Assembly: GCA_024103385.1 (NCBI GenBank)
Contig: JAGFIT010000055.1
Span: 1 to 44,744, forward strand
DNA from: Vicingus serpentipes
GTDB lineage: Bacteria; Bacteroidota; Bacteroidia; Flavobacteriales_E; Vicingaceae
DNA length: 44,744 bases
Direction: 5' to 3'
Shown: one piece after another, positions 27,700 through 38,835 of the stretch
How positions within the stretch are numbered: position 1 is the stretch's first letter
Layout: the number at the start of each line of letters is the position of its first letter
Notes under the pieces: model-generated
The model's input: the letters and a program-made list of their open reading frames with translations, nothing else
The model's database searches: none
What the model was told of the DNA's origin: nothing
Made by a program: the position numbers and the translations under genes

Positions 27700-28719
27700 T
27701 TAATCAACAAAAACAAGTTGAGCCATCTTACCGTCTCTACCTGTTAACCAACCTCCTGTTGGAGTATTTAACACACAACTGTAATAGGCCTCATCAGAAA
27801 CGTGTTTCCAAGTTAAACCTTTGTCATAAGAAACATCCACTCCCATTCTGCCACAAGCAACTAAAACACCTTTGCTGCTAACCGCTACACATGATTTATA
27901 CCCTTGAGGAGCATTTTTTGAAGGTTCCCATGTCAATCCACCATCTGTAGTGATAACGCAATTCCCTTCAGTTATTGTAGAATCTTTATAACTCCCTCCT
28001 ACTGCTACTCCATTTTTCTCATCAACAAACACCAACGAGTATATTCCCGAAGCTTCTCCTTTTTTCATCGGTGTATCTACCACTGTCCAATTTTTTCCTC
28101 GGTTATGCGAAACAAATACTCGAGAAACAGCTCCTCCTCCAGTTCCGATGTATACCGTGCTGTCACCAACACATGTAATACCAGTTCCACTAGCAGCAAA
28201 ACCTGCCTCATTTTCTAAGTTTTTTGGAATTTGTATGTCTTTAATAATGTTCCAGCTTTTTCCTCCATTGGTAGTATGAATAATAAAGAATTTTCCATCT
28301 ATGGGGTCGCTAAATGCTATTCCTGATTGATTATCCCAAAAATCCATTCCATTAAAAAATACGCCTTTCATATAGTTTTTAAACACTAATGTCCATTTTT
28401 TACCTCCATCAATGGTTTTATACATATCGCAGCCATCTCCTGAACTCATTATTATTGCTTCTTTATCGCTAAACGCATGGATATCTCTAAAGTCCAGATG
28501 ACTCCAATGTTCATCTTCGTGTATGTTCCATCGGGTGGAATCTATTCTTCTCATCACTACTCCTTTTATCCCTGAAACCCAAACCACATTACTATCAACA
28601 GCACTTAACCCTCGCATAGATGTTTGGGTAGTATTAAAATCAACGGGAATAATCTTGACGTCTTGAGCAATAGTTGATAGGCTCAACAAACAAATAGCTA
28701 TTGTAAAAAATATTTTCAT
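27700..28719 (-). CDS. Secreted BNR/YCF48-like beta-propeller protein
   Basis: A 339-residue protein with a clear signal peptide (MKIFFTIAICLLSLSTIAQ). It is built of repeated propeller blades containing the Asp-box/BNR type motif: MYKTIDGGKKWTLVF, IIHTTNGGKSWNII, FVSHNRGKNWTVVD, VITTDGGLTWEPS and DVSYDKGLTWKHVS. The family includes photosystem II assembly factor-like and sialidase-like proteins, and catalytic residues for a glycosidase are not evident. Likely a periplasmic or surface binding/assembly protein of unknown target. It begins 10 bases after the ABC-F gene. Confidence 0.82.
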   Translation of the reverse strand: MKIFFTIAICLLSLSTIAQDVKIIPVDFNTTQTSMRGLSAVDSNVVWVSGIKGVVMRRIDSTRWNIHEDEHWSHLDFRDIHAFSDKEAIIMSSGDGCDMYKTIDGGKKWTLVFKNYMKGVFFNGMDFWDNQSGIAFSDPIDGKFFIIHTTNGGKSWNIIKDIQIPKNLENEAGFAASGTGITCVGDSTVYIGTGGGAVSRVFVSHNRGKNWTVVDTPMKKGEASGIYSLVFVDEKNGVAVGGSYKDSTITEGNCVITTDGGLTWEPSKNAPQGYKSCVAVSSKGVLVACGRMGVDVSYDKGLTWKHVSDEAYYSCVLNTPTGGWLTGRDGKMAQLVFVD

Positions 28720-28728
28720 AACACACTT

Positions 28729-31100
<2,372 letters not shown>

Positions 31101-31727
31101 CTATTTCAAATGCTCAATAATTTCTTGAGCTGAAGCTCTTTTAGAGTAGTTGTAATCGAAATGTCGCCACTTTATTAATCCATCCTTACCAATAACATAA
31201 GTAGCAGGAACAGGTAAGGTAGCTTCTTCTTGATTATTATTTTTAGCAATATCTGTCAATAAAAATGTTTTAATTTTTCGCTGGTATTTTTGATTAACAT
31301 GAAAAAGCACATCATAAGCCGTTAAGATTTGAAAAGTAGTATCGGGTAACAAAATAAAATCAGATTTAGATTTATCAGCTGTCTTTTGCGCGTTTTCAAA
31401 AGTTTCAGGCCCTACCACAATAACTTCTACATTGTTGTTGGTAATGTATTGCAAAGAATCATTTAAATTACTCAAATAGCGATTACAAACTGGACACCAT
31501 TCTCCTCTATAAAATACCAATACAATCTGTTTAGTCTTTAAAATTTCTTCAGAATCAATTGCTTTTCCTCCTAAAGCTACTCCTTTAATTATAGGAGCTT
31601 CTACGCCTACTTTTAACCCTTTAGGAATATACTGTGCAGTATCTATTCCTTTTTTATCCATCTCTCTGGTATCTTGAGCTTTTATCATTAAAGGCAATAA
31701 CAACACAAATAAAAACAGTTTTTTCAT
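31101..31727 (-). CDS. Exported thioredoxin-fold protein (AhpC/TSA-like, CPVC motif)
   Basis: A 208-residue protein from ATG 31727 (MKKLFLFVLLLPLMIKAQ, a clean signal peptide); the frame extends to 31778 but the extra residues are charged and not signal-like. The core is PIIKGVALGGKAI, VLVFYRGEWCPVCNRYLSNL with a CPVC redox pair, and PVPATYVIGKDGLIKWRHF. This matches peroxiredoxin/TlpA-type envelope proteins that reduce peroxides or disulfides. The substrate is unknown. Confidence 0.85.
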   Translation of the reverse strand: MKKLFLFVLLLPLMIKAQDTREMDKKGIDTAQYIPKGLKVGVEAPIIKGVALGGKAIDSEEILKTKQIVLVFYRGEWCPVCNRYLSNLNDSLQYITNNNVEVIVVGPETFENAQKTADKSKSDFILLPDTTFQILTAYDVLFHVNQKYQRKIKTFLLTDIAKNNNQEEATLPVPATYVIGKDGLIKWRHFDYNYSKRASAQEIIEHLK

Positions 31728-31858
31728 CAACTCATTTTTTTTGTAAAAGTAACCCTTATCATTAGGAATTAATATCATTAAAAAGTCTTTTTAATGGACT
31801 TCTAAAATATCACTTCTAGTAGCGGCTATAAACTTATTTTTTAACTAACTTCGCAACC

Positions 31859-34462
31859 TTGAAAAACTTATCAGTTAATATCAATCTAACCTTACCGTGG
31901 TTATTAAAAGCTACACTATTAGGTGTTTTGGTTTTTCTTTTAAATACCAATACTTCTGCTCAGAAAGTAACCAAAATAAAAGGAACTGTTTTAGATGCCA
32001 AAACCAAAGAACCTCTCCCCTTTGTTAACGTAACGTTTCAAGGAGCTAACATTGGTACTACAACAGATTTTGATGGCAACTATTACCTTGAAACACAATG
32101 GGCTAAAGAGATATTAGTGGCTTCGTTTGTAGGCTACAAAACCACCTCTTCTGTTGTTCAAATTGGGAAAAGTCAAACCATTAATTTCTTACTAAGCAAT
32201 GATGCTATAGAAATTGAAGAATTTGTAGTTAAAGCAGATAAAAAAAGGTACCGAAACAAAGATAACCCAGCTGTTGAACTGATAAAAAATGTAATTGACC
32301 ATAAAGAAGATAATCGAAAAGAAGCACTTGATTTCTATGAATATGATAAATATGAAAAAATAGAGATAGACATTAACAACATCACTGAAGAGTTTTTAAA
32401 TAAAGGTTGGCTAAAGAAAAAATTTCAAGTAATTATCGATCATATTGATACTTCTGAAATTAATGGAAAACCCTATCTCCCAATTTTCTTGAGAGAAACA
32501 GCATCTAAGATGTTTTACCGAAAAAAACCAAAAGCATTAAAAGAGTTTCGCTCTGGAACTAAAATGACAGGTTTCGAAGGATATTTGGATGATGAAGGTA
32601 TGTCTTTTATTATAGACAAGCTGTACCAGGACATTGATATTTATGAAAACAACATTAATTTACTATCTAACCAATTTACCAGTCCTATTTCCAATTTAGG
32701 AACTACTATCTATAAGTATTTTATTATTGATACGTTAATGATTAATGGTCATGAATGTATTAACCTCGCTTTTACACCTAGAAACAAAGCTGATTTTGCT
32801 TTTAAAGGGAATCTCTACATCCTTAACGACTCTTTAACATATGCGGTAACGAAAGTAAAAATGGGGGTTGCTGATGAAATTAACTTAAACTTTGTTCAAG
32901 ACCTTCAGTTAGATCAAGAATATACCCTTTATCAAGATAGTGTATGGATGCTTTCTAAAGATAAATTAATCATCGATTATAACCTCACTAAAAAAGGAAG
33001 AGGAATGTATGGTAAGAAAACCATCAATTATAGCAATTTTGTTTTTGGAGAAGAACGAGATGATGAAATTTACAATCGAGTAGAAAAAATTATTAAAGAA
33101 AACGGGATGGAAAACAAAACGGATTCTTTTTGGGTAGAAACAAGGCCTGATACTCTTACCAAGCAAGAGGAAGGTGTTTATACCATGATTGATAGTATTC
33201 AAAAAATACCGGCTTTTAAAAGAACCATGGACATTGCATTCTTATTGATAACTGGATGGCATGATATAGGAAAAATAGAATTAGGCCCTATTAATACTTT
33301 TTATAGTTTTAATGATGTAGAAGGTTTTCGTTTAAGAGGTGGGTTTAGAACTACTCCTGCGTTCAATAAAAAAATCATGTACGATAATTATATAGCCTAT
33401 GGTTTTAAAGATAAAGAATATAAATATTATGTAGGATTAACTTATTCTTTTAACGACAACTTTTTATCCAATCCACAAAACCGAATTATAATTTCCCATC
33501 AACACGAAACAAACTTTCCTGGTCAGGATTTACAATTTTTAAATGACGATAACTTCCTGCTTTCTTTTAAGCGTGGAGCATCTAATAGAATGTTGTTTTT
33601 TGACTCCTACAAAATAGATTACAATCACGAGTCTGCTAGTGGGTTTTCTTATAACTTAATTTTAGAAAACAAGCTTCAAAGACCTATAGGAGCACTTGAA
33701 TTTGCAAATGGGGACAGTATCCCATTATATAGCAACAATATAAAAACGGATAATATTAGTGTTAACTTTAGGTTTGCGCCTAATGAACAGTTTTATCAAG
33801 GTAAGAACTTTAGGTTACCTCTTCCTAACAAATACCCCATCTTTCAGTTGCGTTTTACACAAGGATTAAAAGGAATTATCAATGGAGAGATTGAATATAC
33901 TAGAGTGTCTAGCAACATTTTTAAGCGTTTTTATTTGGCTCAACTGGGGTTTACCGACATAGAAGTTGAAGGTGGAAAAATATTTGGTCAAGTTCCCTTC
34001 CCTCTATTAAACTTACCCCAAGCAAATCAATCCTTCTTTCTACAAGAGCCTTCATTCAACATGATGAATTTTATGGAGTTTATGAGCGATGAGTATATTA
34101 CTATTAAAGCTACCCATAGTTTTAATGGAGCTATTCTTAATAAAATACCTTTATTAAAACGATTGAAATGGCGAGAAATAATTGCCTTAAAAATGCTTTA
34201 TGGAAGATTAACATCAGAAAACGATCCTGATTTTCATTCTGACCTTTTTAGATTTCCTGTTGATAAAGATGGTACTCCTATTACTTACAAATTCGATAGC
34301 AAAATACCGTATATGGAAATTAGTGCTGGGGTATCTAACATTCTTAAAATATTTAGGGTGGATTTGCTACAGCGGGTTACCTATCTTGATAATGTAGATA
34401 TTGGCTCTACTTTTGGCGTAAAAGGATTAGGGATCAGAGCTAAAGGAAAAATTGATTTTTAA
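31859..34462 (+). CDS. DUF5686 outer-membrane protein with carboxypeptidase-regulatory-like domain
   Basis: An 867-residue protein starting at TTG 31859. Signal peptide with LLKATLLGVLVFLLNTNTSAQ. Residues about 38-120 form a CarboxypepD_reg-like beta sandwich (IKGTVLDAKTKEPLPFVNVT, TTTDFDGNYYLE, VASFVGYKTTS), followed by the DUF5686 region (ELIKNVIDHKEDNRKEALDFY). The C-terminal half has the alternating pattern of a beta-barrel, and the last residues are KGLGIRAKGKIDF, ending in the aromatic residue typical of outer-membrane proteins. Abundant in Bacteroidota; function unknown. A TAACTTCG box near 31843 is a possible promoter with a very short leader. Confidence 0.88.
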   Translation: MKNLSVNINLTLPWLLKATLLGVLVFLLNTNTSAQKVTKIKGTVLDAKTKEPLPFVNVTFQGANIGTTTDFDGNYYLETQWAKEILVASFVGYKTTSSVVQIGKSQTINFLLSNDAIEIEEFVVKADKKRYRNKDNPAVELIKNVIDHKEDNRKEALDFYEYDKYEKIEIDINNITEEFLNKGWLKKKFQVIIDHIDTSEINGKPYLPIFLRETASKMFYRKKPKALKEFRSGTKMTGFEGYLDDEGMSFIIDKLYQDIDIYENNINLLSNQFTSPISNLGTTIYKYFIIDTLMINGHECINLAFTPRNKADFAFKGNLYILNDSLTYAVTKVKMGVADEINLNFVQDLQLDQEYTLYQDSVWMLSKDKLIIDYNLTKKGRGMYGKKTINYSNFVFGEERDDEIYNRVEKIIKENGMENKTDSFWVETRPDTLTKQEEGVYTMIDSIQKIPAFKRTMDIAFLLITGWHDIGKIELGPINTFYSFNDVEGFRLRGGFRTTPAFNKKIMYDNYIAYGFKDKEYKYYVGLTYSFNDNFLSNPQNRIIISHQHETNFPGQDLQFLNDDNFLLSFKRGASNRMLFFDSYKIDYNHESASGFSYNLILENKLQRPIGALEFANGDSIPLYSNNIKTDNISVNFRFAPNEQFYQGKNFRLPLPNKYPIFQLRFTQGLKGIINGEIEYTRVSSNIFKRFYLAQLGFTDIEVEGGKIFGQVPFPLLNLPQANQSFFLQEPSFNMMNFMEFMSDEYITIKATHSFNGAILNKIPLLKRLKWREIIALKMLYGRLTSENDPDFHSDLFRFPVDKDGTPITYKFDSKIPYMEISAGVSNILKIFRVDLLQRVTYLDNVDIGSTFGVKGLGIRAKGKIDF

Positions 34463-34465
34463 TCT

Positions 34466-34473
34466 TATATTTG
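34466..34473 (+). promoter_or_regulatory. Putative -7 box for the cysteine-rich gene
   Basis: TATATTTG, an exact match to TAnnTTTG, lies 25 bases ahead of the ATG at 34498 and just after the DUF5686 stop. No TTG is found at the ideal upstream distance. Confidence 0.4.
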
Positions 34474-34497
34474 CCCCTCATTCTAAAACTAAAAAAA

Positions 34498-34893
34498 ATG
34501 AACAAAACGATATTAACATCTGCCATTACATCAGTAATTACTATAGCGCTTATATTTTTTGCTATGCACTTTTTCAAATGTGGTAGCTGCGGAGAACAAT
34601 CTAAATGTAAAAAGGACTCTACAGAATGTAGTGCTTCTAAAAAATGTAAAGGTGAAAGTAAATGTGCTGACTACAAAAAGAGTTGTCACAAAAAATCTTC
34701 CTGTAAAAAAGACGCTAAATGCTGCGAAGATCCAACCAAGTGCGAAAAAGAATGTTGTTCAGAAGGGAAATGCGCTAAGAAAGGAAAATGTTGTGCTAAA
34801 TCTAAATGTAAAAAAGATGATGATGACGAGAAGGAAGACGAAGACGATGAGAATGAAACAGAAGATGATGACAAAAAAGAAGACATCAAGTAA
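34498..34893 (+). CDS. Small membrane-anchored or secreted cysteine-rich protein with acidic tail
   Basis: A 131-residue protein from ATG 34498. Residues 1-25 are a membrane anchor or signal (KTILTSAITSVITIALIFFA). The middle section holds 17 cysteines among many lysines, in units such as KCGSCGEQSKC, KKCKGESKC, KCCEDPTKCEKECC and GKCAKKGKCC. The last 30 residues are almost entirely Asp, Glu and Lys. The spacing resembles metallothionein-like metal binding or a heavily disulfide-bonded domain, but I recognise no family. An intrinsic terminator follows. An overlapping frame (34559-34981) also lacks stops but is a low-complexity shadow. Confidence 0.7.
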   Translation: MNKTILTSAITSVITIALIFFAMHFFKCGSCGEQSKCKKDSTECSASKKCKGESKCADYKKSCHKKSSCKKDAKCCEDPTKCEKECCSEGKCAKKGKCCAKSKCKKDDDDEKEDEDDENETEDDDKKEDIK

Positions 34894-34920
34894 TACTTCA
34901 ACACTAATTAAATTAGTACT

Positions 34921-34953
34921 AAAAAAACCTCAATTGCTTATTGAGGTTTTTTT
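34921..34953 (+). terminator. Bidirectional intrinsic terminator (cysteine-rich gene / terC)
   Basis: A perfect 14-bp stem AAAAAAACCTCAAT / ATTGAGGTTTTTTT around TGCTT. It has T-runs in both directions, so it serves the plus-strand small gene and the minus-strand terC, whose stop (34938) lies inside the hairpin. Confidence 0.9.
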
Positions 34954-35666
34954 ATTGTCTTTTTACGCATTCGAATGTTAATGACTTCCACAACTAATGA
35001 AAAGAATACTGCAAAGTAAATATATCCTTTAGGCACATGGAAATGAAAAGCCTCAATACCTAGCATAAACCCTATCAAAATTAAGAAAGACAACGCCAAC
35101 ACTTGTAATGTAGGGTGTTTAGCAATAAAATCACTTATCGCTCCAGCAAAAATCATCATTACCAAAATAGAAACAATAACCGCTATTACCATCAGCATTA
35201 ATTGATTGGTTAGTCCTACTGCTGTTAAAATAGAATCAAAAGAAAATATGATATCCAGTACTACAATTTGAAACAGCGCTTTACCAAAAGCACTAGGTGC
35301 TTTTACTTTTGATTCATCATTCCCTTCTTCATTTCCTTCTACCTTATGATGAATTTCTGAAGTACTTTTAGCAATCAAAAACAAACCTCCTGCTATCAGT
35401 ATAATATCTCTCCAACTCAAATCAAAACCATATATACTTAATACAGCTTCTGTTAATCCTACCAACCAGGTAATTCCAAATAACAATACTATTCTGGTAA
35501 TTAACGCCAAGCTTAATCCTATTAAGCGTGCTCTTTTTTGTTGATGTTGAGGTAGTTTTCCTGCTACTATGGAGATAAAGATGATGTTGTCAATTCCTAA
35601 TACAATCTCTAAAAAAGTAAGTGTAATTAAGGCTATCCATGTTTCTGATTGTAGAAATATTTCCAT
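34938..35666 (-). CDS. TerC-family integral membrane protein
   Basis: A 242-residue protein with seven predicted membrane helices. Signature segments: LTFLEIVLGIDNIIFISIVAG, where acidic residues in the helix are thought to bind metal, and IVVLDIIFSFDSILTAVGL with the second conserved acidic pair. Family members are linked to tellurite resistance and to manganese export or metal loading of exported proteins; the Mn-related function is the better supported for TerC-like proteins. A histidine-bearing linker EIHHKVEGNEEGNDESK lies between the halves. Monocistronic. Confidence 0.9.
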   Translation of the reverse strand: MEIFLQSETWIALITLTFLEIVLGIDNIIFISIVAGKLPQHQQKRARLIGLSLALITRIVLLFGITWLVGLTEAVLSIYGFDLSWRDIILIAGGLFLIAKSTSEIHHKVEGNEEGNDESKVKAPSAFGKALFQIVVLDIIFSFDSILTAVGLTNQLMLMVIAVIVSILVMMIFAGAISDFIAKHPTLQVLALSFLILIGFMLGIEAFHFHVPKGYIYFAVFFSLVVEVINIRMRKKTIKKPQ

Positions 35667-35707
35667 TTCAATTTATTTTTTTGCTAAATTAATTCGATTT
35701 TAAATAT

Positions 35708-35736
35708 AAAAAAAGGGAAACGTTTGTTTCCCTTTT
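35708..35736 (-). terminator. Intrinsic terminator after typA
   Basis: A perfect 11-bp stem AAAAGGGAAAC / GTTTCCCTTTT with a GTTT loop, followed on the minus strand by a continuing T-run. It begins 18 bases past the typA stop. Confidence 0.85.
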
Positions 35737-35754
35737 CAATTGTTATCTAAACAC

Positions 35755-37515
35755 TTATATCTTTCGCATTCTTAAGCTCTCAGGTGTCACTTCTAAGTAC
35801 TCATCTGCCTGAATATACTCCATAGCTTCTTCTAATGAAAATTTAATCTTAGGAGCAATCTTAACAGCTTCATCACTTCCCGACTTACGCATATTCGTTA
35901 ATTGTTTTCCTTTAATCAAATTAATTTCTAAATCATTATCTCTTGAGTGTTCTCCAACCACTTGCCCTTTATAGATAATGGCTCCTGAATCTACAAAAAA
36001 GCGCCCTCTGTCTTGTAATCTATTCAATGCAAAAGCGGTTACCTGTCCAGCATCCATAGATATAAAAGATCCTTTATTTCTTTCTGGTATTTCTCCTTTA
36101 TATGGACCAAATTCTCTAAAACGATGGGTCATCACTGCATTCCCTGCAGTAGCTGTTAACATATTGTTTCTTAATCCTATTAACCCTCTTGATGGTACGT
36201 CAAATTCTAAATGCAATAAATCACCTTTCGGCTCCATCACCAACATGTCTCCCTTTCGTTGCGTAACCAACTCTATCGCTTTTCCTGAAAACTCCTCAGG
36301 AACATCTATTACCAATGTTTCATAAGGCTCGTATTTCTGTCCTTCTATTTCTTTATAAATCACTTGAGGCTTGCCCACTTGCAACTCATACCCTTCTCTA
36401 CGCATGGTTTCTATCAATACTGATAAATGCAGCACCCCTCTACCAAACACGTTGAACTTATCTTCTGTATCTGTGTCCTCCACTCTTAAAGCTAAGTTTT
36501 TCTCAATTTCTTGATACAAACGGTCTCTTAGGTGACGAGAAGTAACATATTTTCCTTCTTTACCAAAGAAAGGAGAATTATTGATGGTAAATAGCATGCT
36601 CATAGTCGGTTCATCTATCGCTATTCTTGGCAACTCTTCAGGATTAGTTACATCAGCAATAGTATCTCCTATTTCAAATCCTTCAATACCTACAATAGAA
36701 CAAATATCTCCGCTTCTTGCTTTATCCACTTGTTTCTTTCCCATTCCTTCAAAAACATGAAGCTCTTTAATTCTTACCTTCTTTTTAACTCCATCTTTCT
36801 TACATAAAATGTAGTCTTTGTTGGCTTCTAAATCCCCTCTAAATATTCTTCCTATGGCTATTCTTCCTACAAATTTGGAATAATCCAATGAAGTAATTTG
36901 CATTTGTGGTGTGCCTTCATAATAAGGCGCTTCCGGGATTTGTTCTAAAACAGCATCCAATAAAGGAAAAATATTATCAGTAGGTTTGGTATGATCCAAA
37001 CTCATCCAGCCTTGCTTAGATGAACCGAAAATAGTTACAAAATCCAATTGATTCTCTGTAGCATCTAAGCTAAACATCAAATCAAATACCGACTCTTGTA
37101 CTAAGTCAGGCGTACAGTTCTCTTTATCTACTTTATTTACAACAACAATAGGTTTTAAGCCTAATTCGATAGCTTTACCTAGCACAAAACGTGTTTGAGG
37201 CATAGCGCCTTCAAAAGCATCTACTAATAACAAAACACCGTCAGCCATCTTCAACACACGCTCTACTTCCCCTCCAAAATCAGCGTGACCAGGAGTATCT
37301 ATCACGTTAATTTTAACTCCTTTATAGTTAACAGAAACATTTTTAGATAAAATAGTAATTCCACGCTCTCGCTCTAAATCGTTGTTATCCAACAACAACT
37401 CCGTTCTTTCTACCCTATCATCTAACGTTTTACACGCATCAATAATCTTATCCACTAATGTAGTTTTTCCATGATCTACGTGCGCTATAATAGCTATGTT
37501 TCTAATTGATTCCAT
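35755..37515 (-). CDS. typA: Ribosome-associated GTPase TypA/BipA
   Basis: A 586-residue translational GTPase with IAIIAHVDHGKTTLVDKI (P-loop), RGITILSKNVSV (switch I), IDTPGHADFGGEV (switch II) and VVVNKVDKENC (guanine specificity). The C-terminal part has LHLSVLIETMRREGYELQVGKPQV and PSRGLIGLRNNMLTATAGNAVM, which are TypA-specific. It acts in ribosome assembly and stress-responsive translation, for example at low temperature. A box TACTTTTG at 37545-37538 upstream fits the Bacteroidota -7 consensus. Confidence 0.97.
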   Translation of the reverse strand: MESIRNIAIIAHVDHGKTTLVDKIIDACKTLDDRVERTELLLDNNDLERERGITILSKNVSVNYKGVKINVIDTPGHADFGGEVERVLKMADGVLLLVDAFEGAMPQTRFVLGKAIELGLKPIVVVNKVDKENCTPDLVQESVFDLMFSLDATENQLDFVTIFGSSKQGWMSLDHTKPTDNIFPLLDAVLEQIPEAPYYEGTPQMQITSLDYSKFVGRIAIGRIFRGDLEANKDYILCKKDGVKKKVRIKELHVFEGMGKKQVDKARSGDICSIVGIEGFEIGDTIADVTNPEELPRIAIDEPTMSMLFTINNSPFFGKEGKYVTSRHLRDRLYQEIEKNLALRVEDTDTEDKFNVFGRGVLHLSVLIETMRREGYELQVGKPQVIYKEIEGQKYEPYETLVIDVPEEFSGKAIELVTQRKGDMLVMEPKGDLLHLEFDVPSRGLIGLRNNMLTATAGNAVMTHRFREFGPYKGEIPERNKGSFISMDAGQVTAFALNRLQDRGRFFVDSGAIIYKGQVVGEHSRDNDLEINLIKGKQLTNMRKSGSDEAVKIAPKIKFSLEEAMEYIQADEYLEVTPESLRMRKI

Positions 37516-37537
37516 TTCCCTTCTAAATTTAAGTCTG

Positions 37538-37545
37538 CAAAAGTA
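37538..37545 (-). promoter_or_regulatory. Putative typA -7 promoter box
   Basis: TACTTTTG on the minus strand matches TAnnTTTG and lies 22 bases ahead of the ATG. No exact TTG is seen 19 bases upstream. Confidence 0.45.
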
Positions 37546-37714
37546 GAATAGTTTTCGGGATTTAATTGATTTATGTATTTTATTATTTATCCTTTGAATT
37601 AGGTATTCACTAAAAAACTAATGGATTAGATAGCTCTTTTGATATTTAATCCGTTAACCTTTTATTTTTCAAAAACAATGTTTAACATTGACTTACTTTA
37701 GTGTAAAGTGTTCT
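37546..37714. other. AT-rich flank between typA promoter and CRISPR array (possible leader)
   Basis: 169 bases with no gene. The part next to the array contains TTGAC at about 37689 and is AT-rich, as CRISPR leaders are. On the plus strand this is the 5' side of the array. The adjoining first repeat is degenerate, which argues against this being the insertion-side leader. Confidence 0.35.
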
Positions 37715-38607
37715 TTGAAGGATTGATTAAAAAATTGGAAAAACGATATTAAAGGTAGAAAATAAAGATTTATTTGCAGTGTTGTGGATTGATTAAAAAA
37801 TTGGAAAAACGATATTTTTGGTAAAGAAAATATATCAGGCTTAATCGTTGTGGATTGATTAAAAAATTGGAAAAACGATATTGAATGGTTTAAAATCTAA
37901 CTTGTCAGATTTGTTGTGGATTGATTAAAAAATTGGAAAAACGATATTCCTGCTTGGTTACTTGCCTTCCTTCTTCGTGTTGTGGATTGATTAAAAAATT
38001 GGAAAAACGATATTAAACATTACAGAATTAAAAGCTAGTGGTGGGTTGTGGATTGATTAAAAAATTGGAAAAACGATATTTTTACCTTCTAATTTAAAGG
38101 ATTGTGCATTGTTGTGGATTGATTAAAAAATTGGAAAAACGATATTAAAGCGCTGATAATGAAGCTATGAATTCTAGTTGTGGATTGATTAAAAAATTGG
38201 AAAAACGATATTTCTTCAGCGAAATACATTTTACCTGTAAAAGTTGTGGATTGATTAAAAAATTGGAAAAACGATATTGTAGTTGGTGTGGTCTCAATGT
38301 TGCTTAGTGTTGTGGATTGATTAAAAAATTGGAAAAACGATATTATTTACTCAACTCCCCCCTGTGCCACGGGGGTTGTGGATTGATTAAAAAATTGGAA
38401 AAACGATATTCAAGACTTGACTATTAACTAGACCGGCTAGTTGTGGATTGATTAAAAAATTGGAAAAACGATATTATATAGCCATTGTAATTGTTATCTC
38501 GAATGGTTGTGGATTGATTAAAAAATTGGAAAAACGATATTCAGCAGGTCAACAAGCCCAAAGAGGTGCAAGTTGTGGATTGATTAAAAAATTGGAAAAA
38601 CGATATT
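37715..38607 (+). CRISPR. Type II-C CRISPR array, 14 repeats and 13 spacers
   Basis: The repeat is 36 nt, starting GTTGTGGATTGATT and ending AAAAACGATATT. Repeats start at 37715, 37781, 37847, 37913, 37979, 38045, 38111, 38177, 38243, 38309, 38375, 38440, 38506 and 38572. Spacers are 30 nt except spacer 11 (38411-38439), which is 29. All repeats are identical to my reading except the first, whose first six bases are TTGAAG instead of GTTGTG. Orientation is plus, set by complementarity to the plus-strand tracrRNA and by the GTTGTG 5' end usual for type II. Spacers all differ; I could not identify their targets. Confidence 0.98.
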
Positions 38608-38664
38608 AGTTGATGCTTTAATCTTCTAATTATCAAAATTTTAAAAAGAAATATCGTTAATAAT

Positions 38665-38710
38665 AATGACCGTTTTAAAGACTTAATTGCTTTGATTCGG
38701 TCATTTTTTT
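38665..38710 (+). terminator. Intrinsic terminator downstream of the CRISPR array
   Basis: Stem AATGACCG (38665-38672) / CGGTCATT (38698-38705) with an inner AAAG/CTTT helix, then a seven-base T-run. It would end plus-strand pre-crRNA transcripts 58 bases past the last repeat. Confidence 0.8.
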
Positions 38711-38718
38711 GTTTTGAG

Positions 38719-38821
38719 TTCTCGATACAATTTTATCCCACTATGTTCCATAAAATTACTCGAACTGACAAAAAAAGTTTGTCACTTCGAGTTTCTGTCA
38801 GAAAGGAAGAAGTATCGAGAA
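38719..38821. repeat. Cloverleaf repeat element, copy A
   Basis: Outer inverted repeat TTCTCGATAC / GTATCGAGAA. Between the ends are an AATTTTAT...ATAAAATT arm and a central arm ACTCGAACTGACA...TGTCACTTCGAGT. It lies between the array terminator and the 3' end of the GIY-YIG gene. Confidence 0.85.
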
Positions 38822-38835
38822 GTAAACAGACCAAA

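Noticed and set aside
27657..27881. 74-codon plus-strand ORF
   Set aside because: It mostly overlaps the 3' end of the minus-strand BNR-repeat gene, and the product resembles no protein.
34559..34981. 140-codon plus-strand ORF rich in Lys, Val and Met
   Set aside because: It is a frame shadow of the cysteine-rich gene, running through its stop and into the terminator hairpin.
38649..38710. Region after the array as an alternative tracrRNA
   Set aside because: It complements only the last nine bases of the repeat and lacks any match to the GTTGTG 5' half that forms the guide duplex; the 39852-39943 candidate has the full pattern. The hairpin here is better read as the array terminator.
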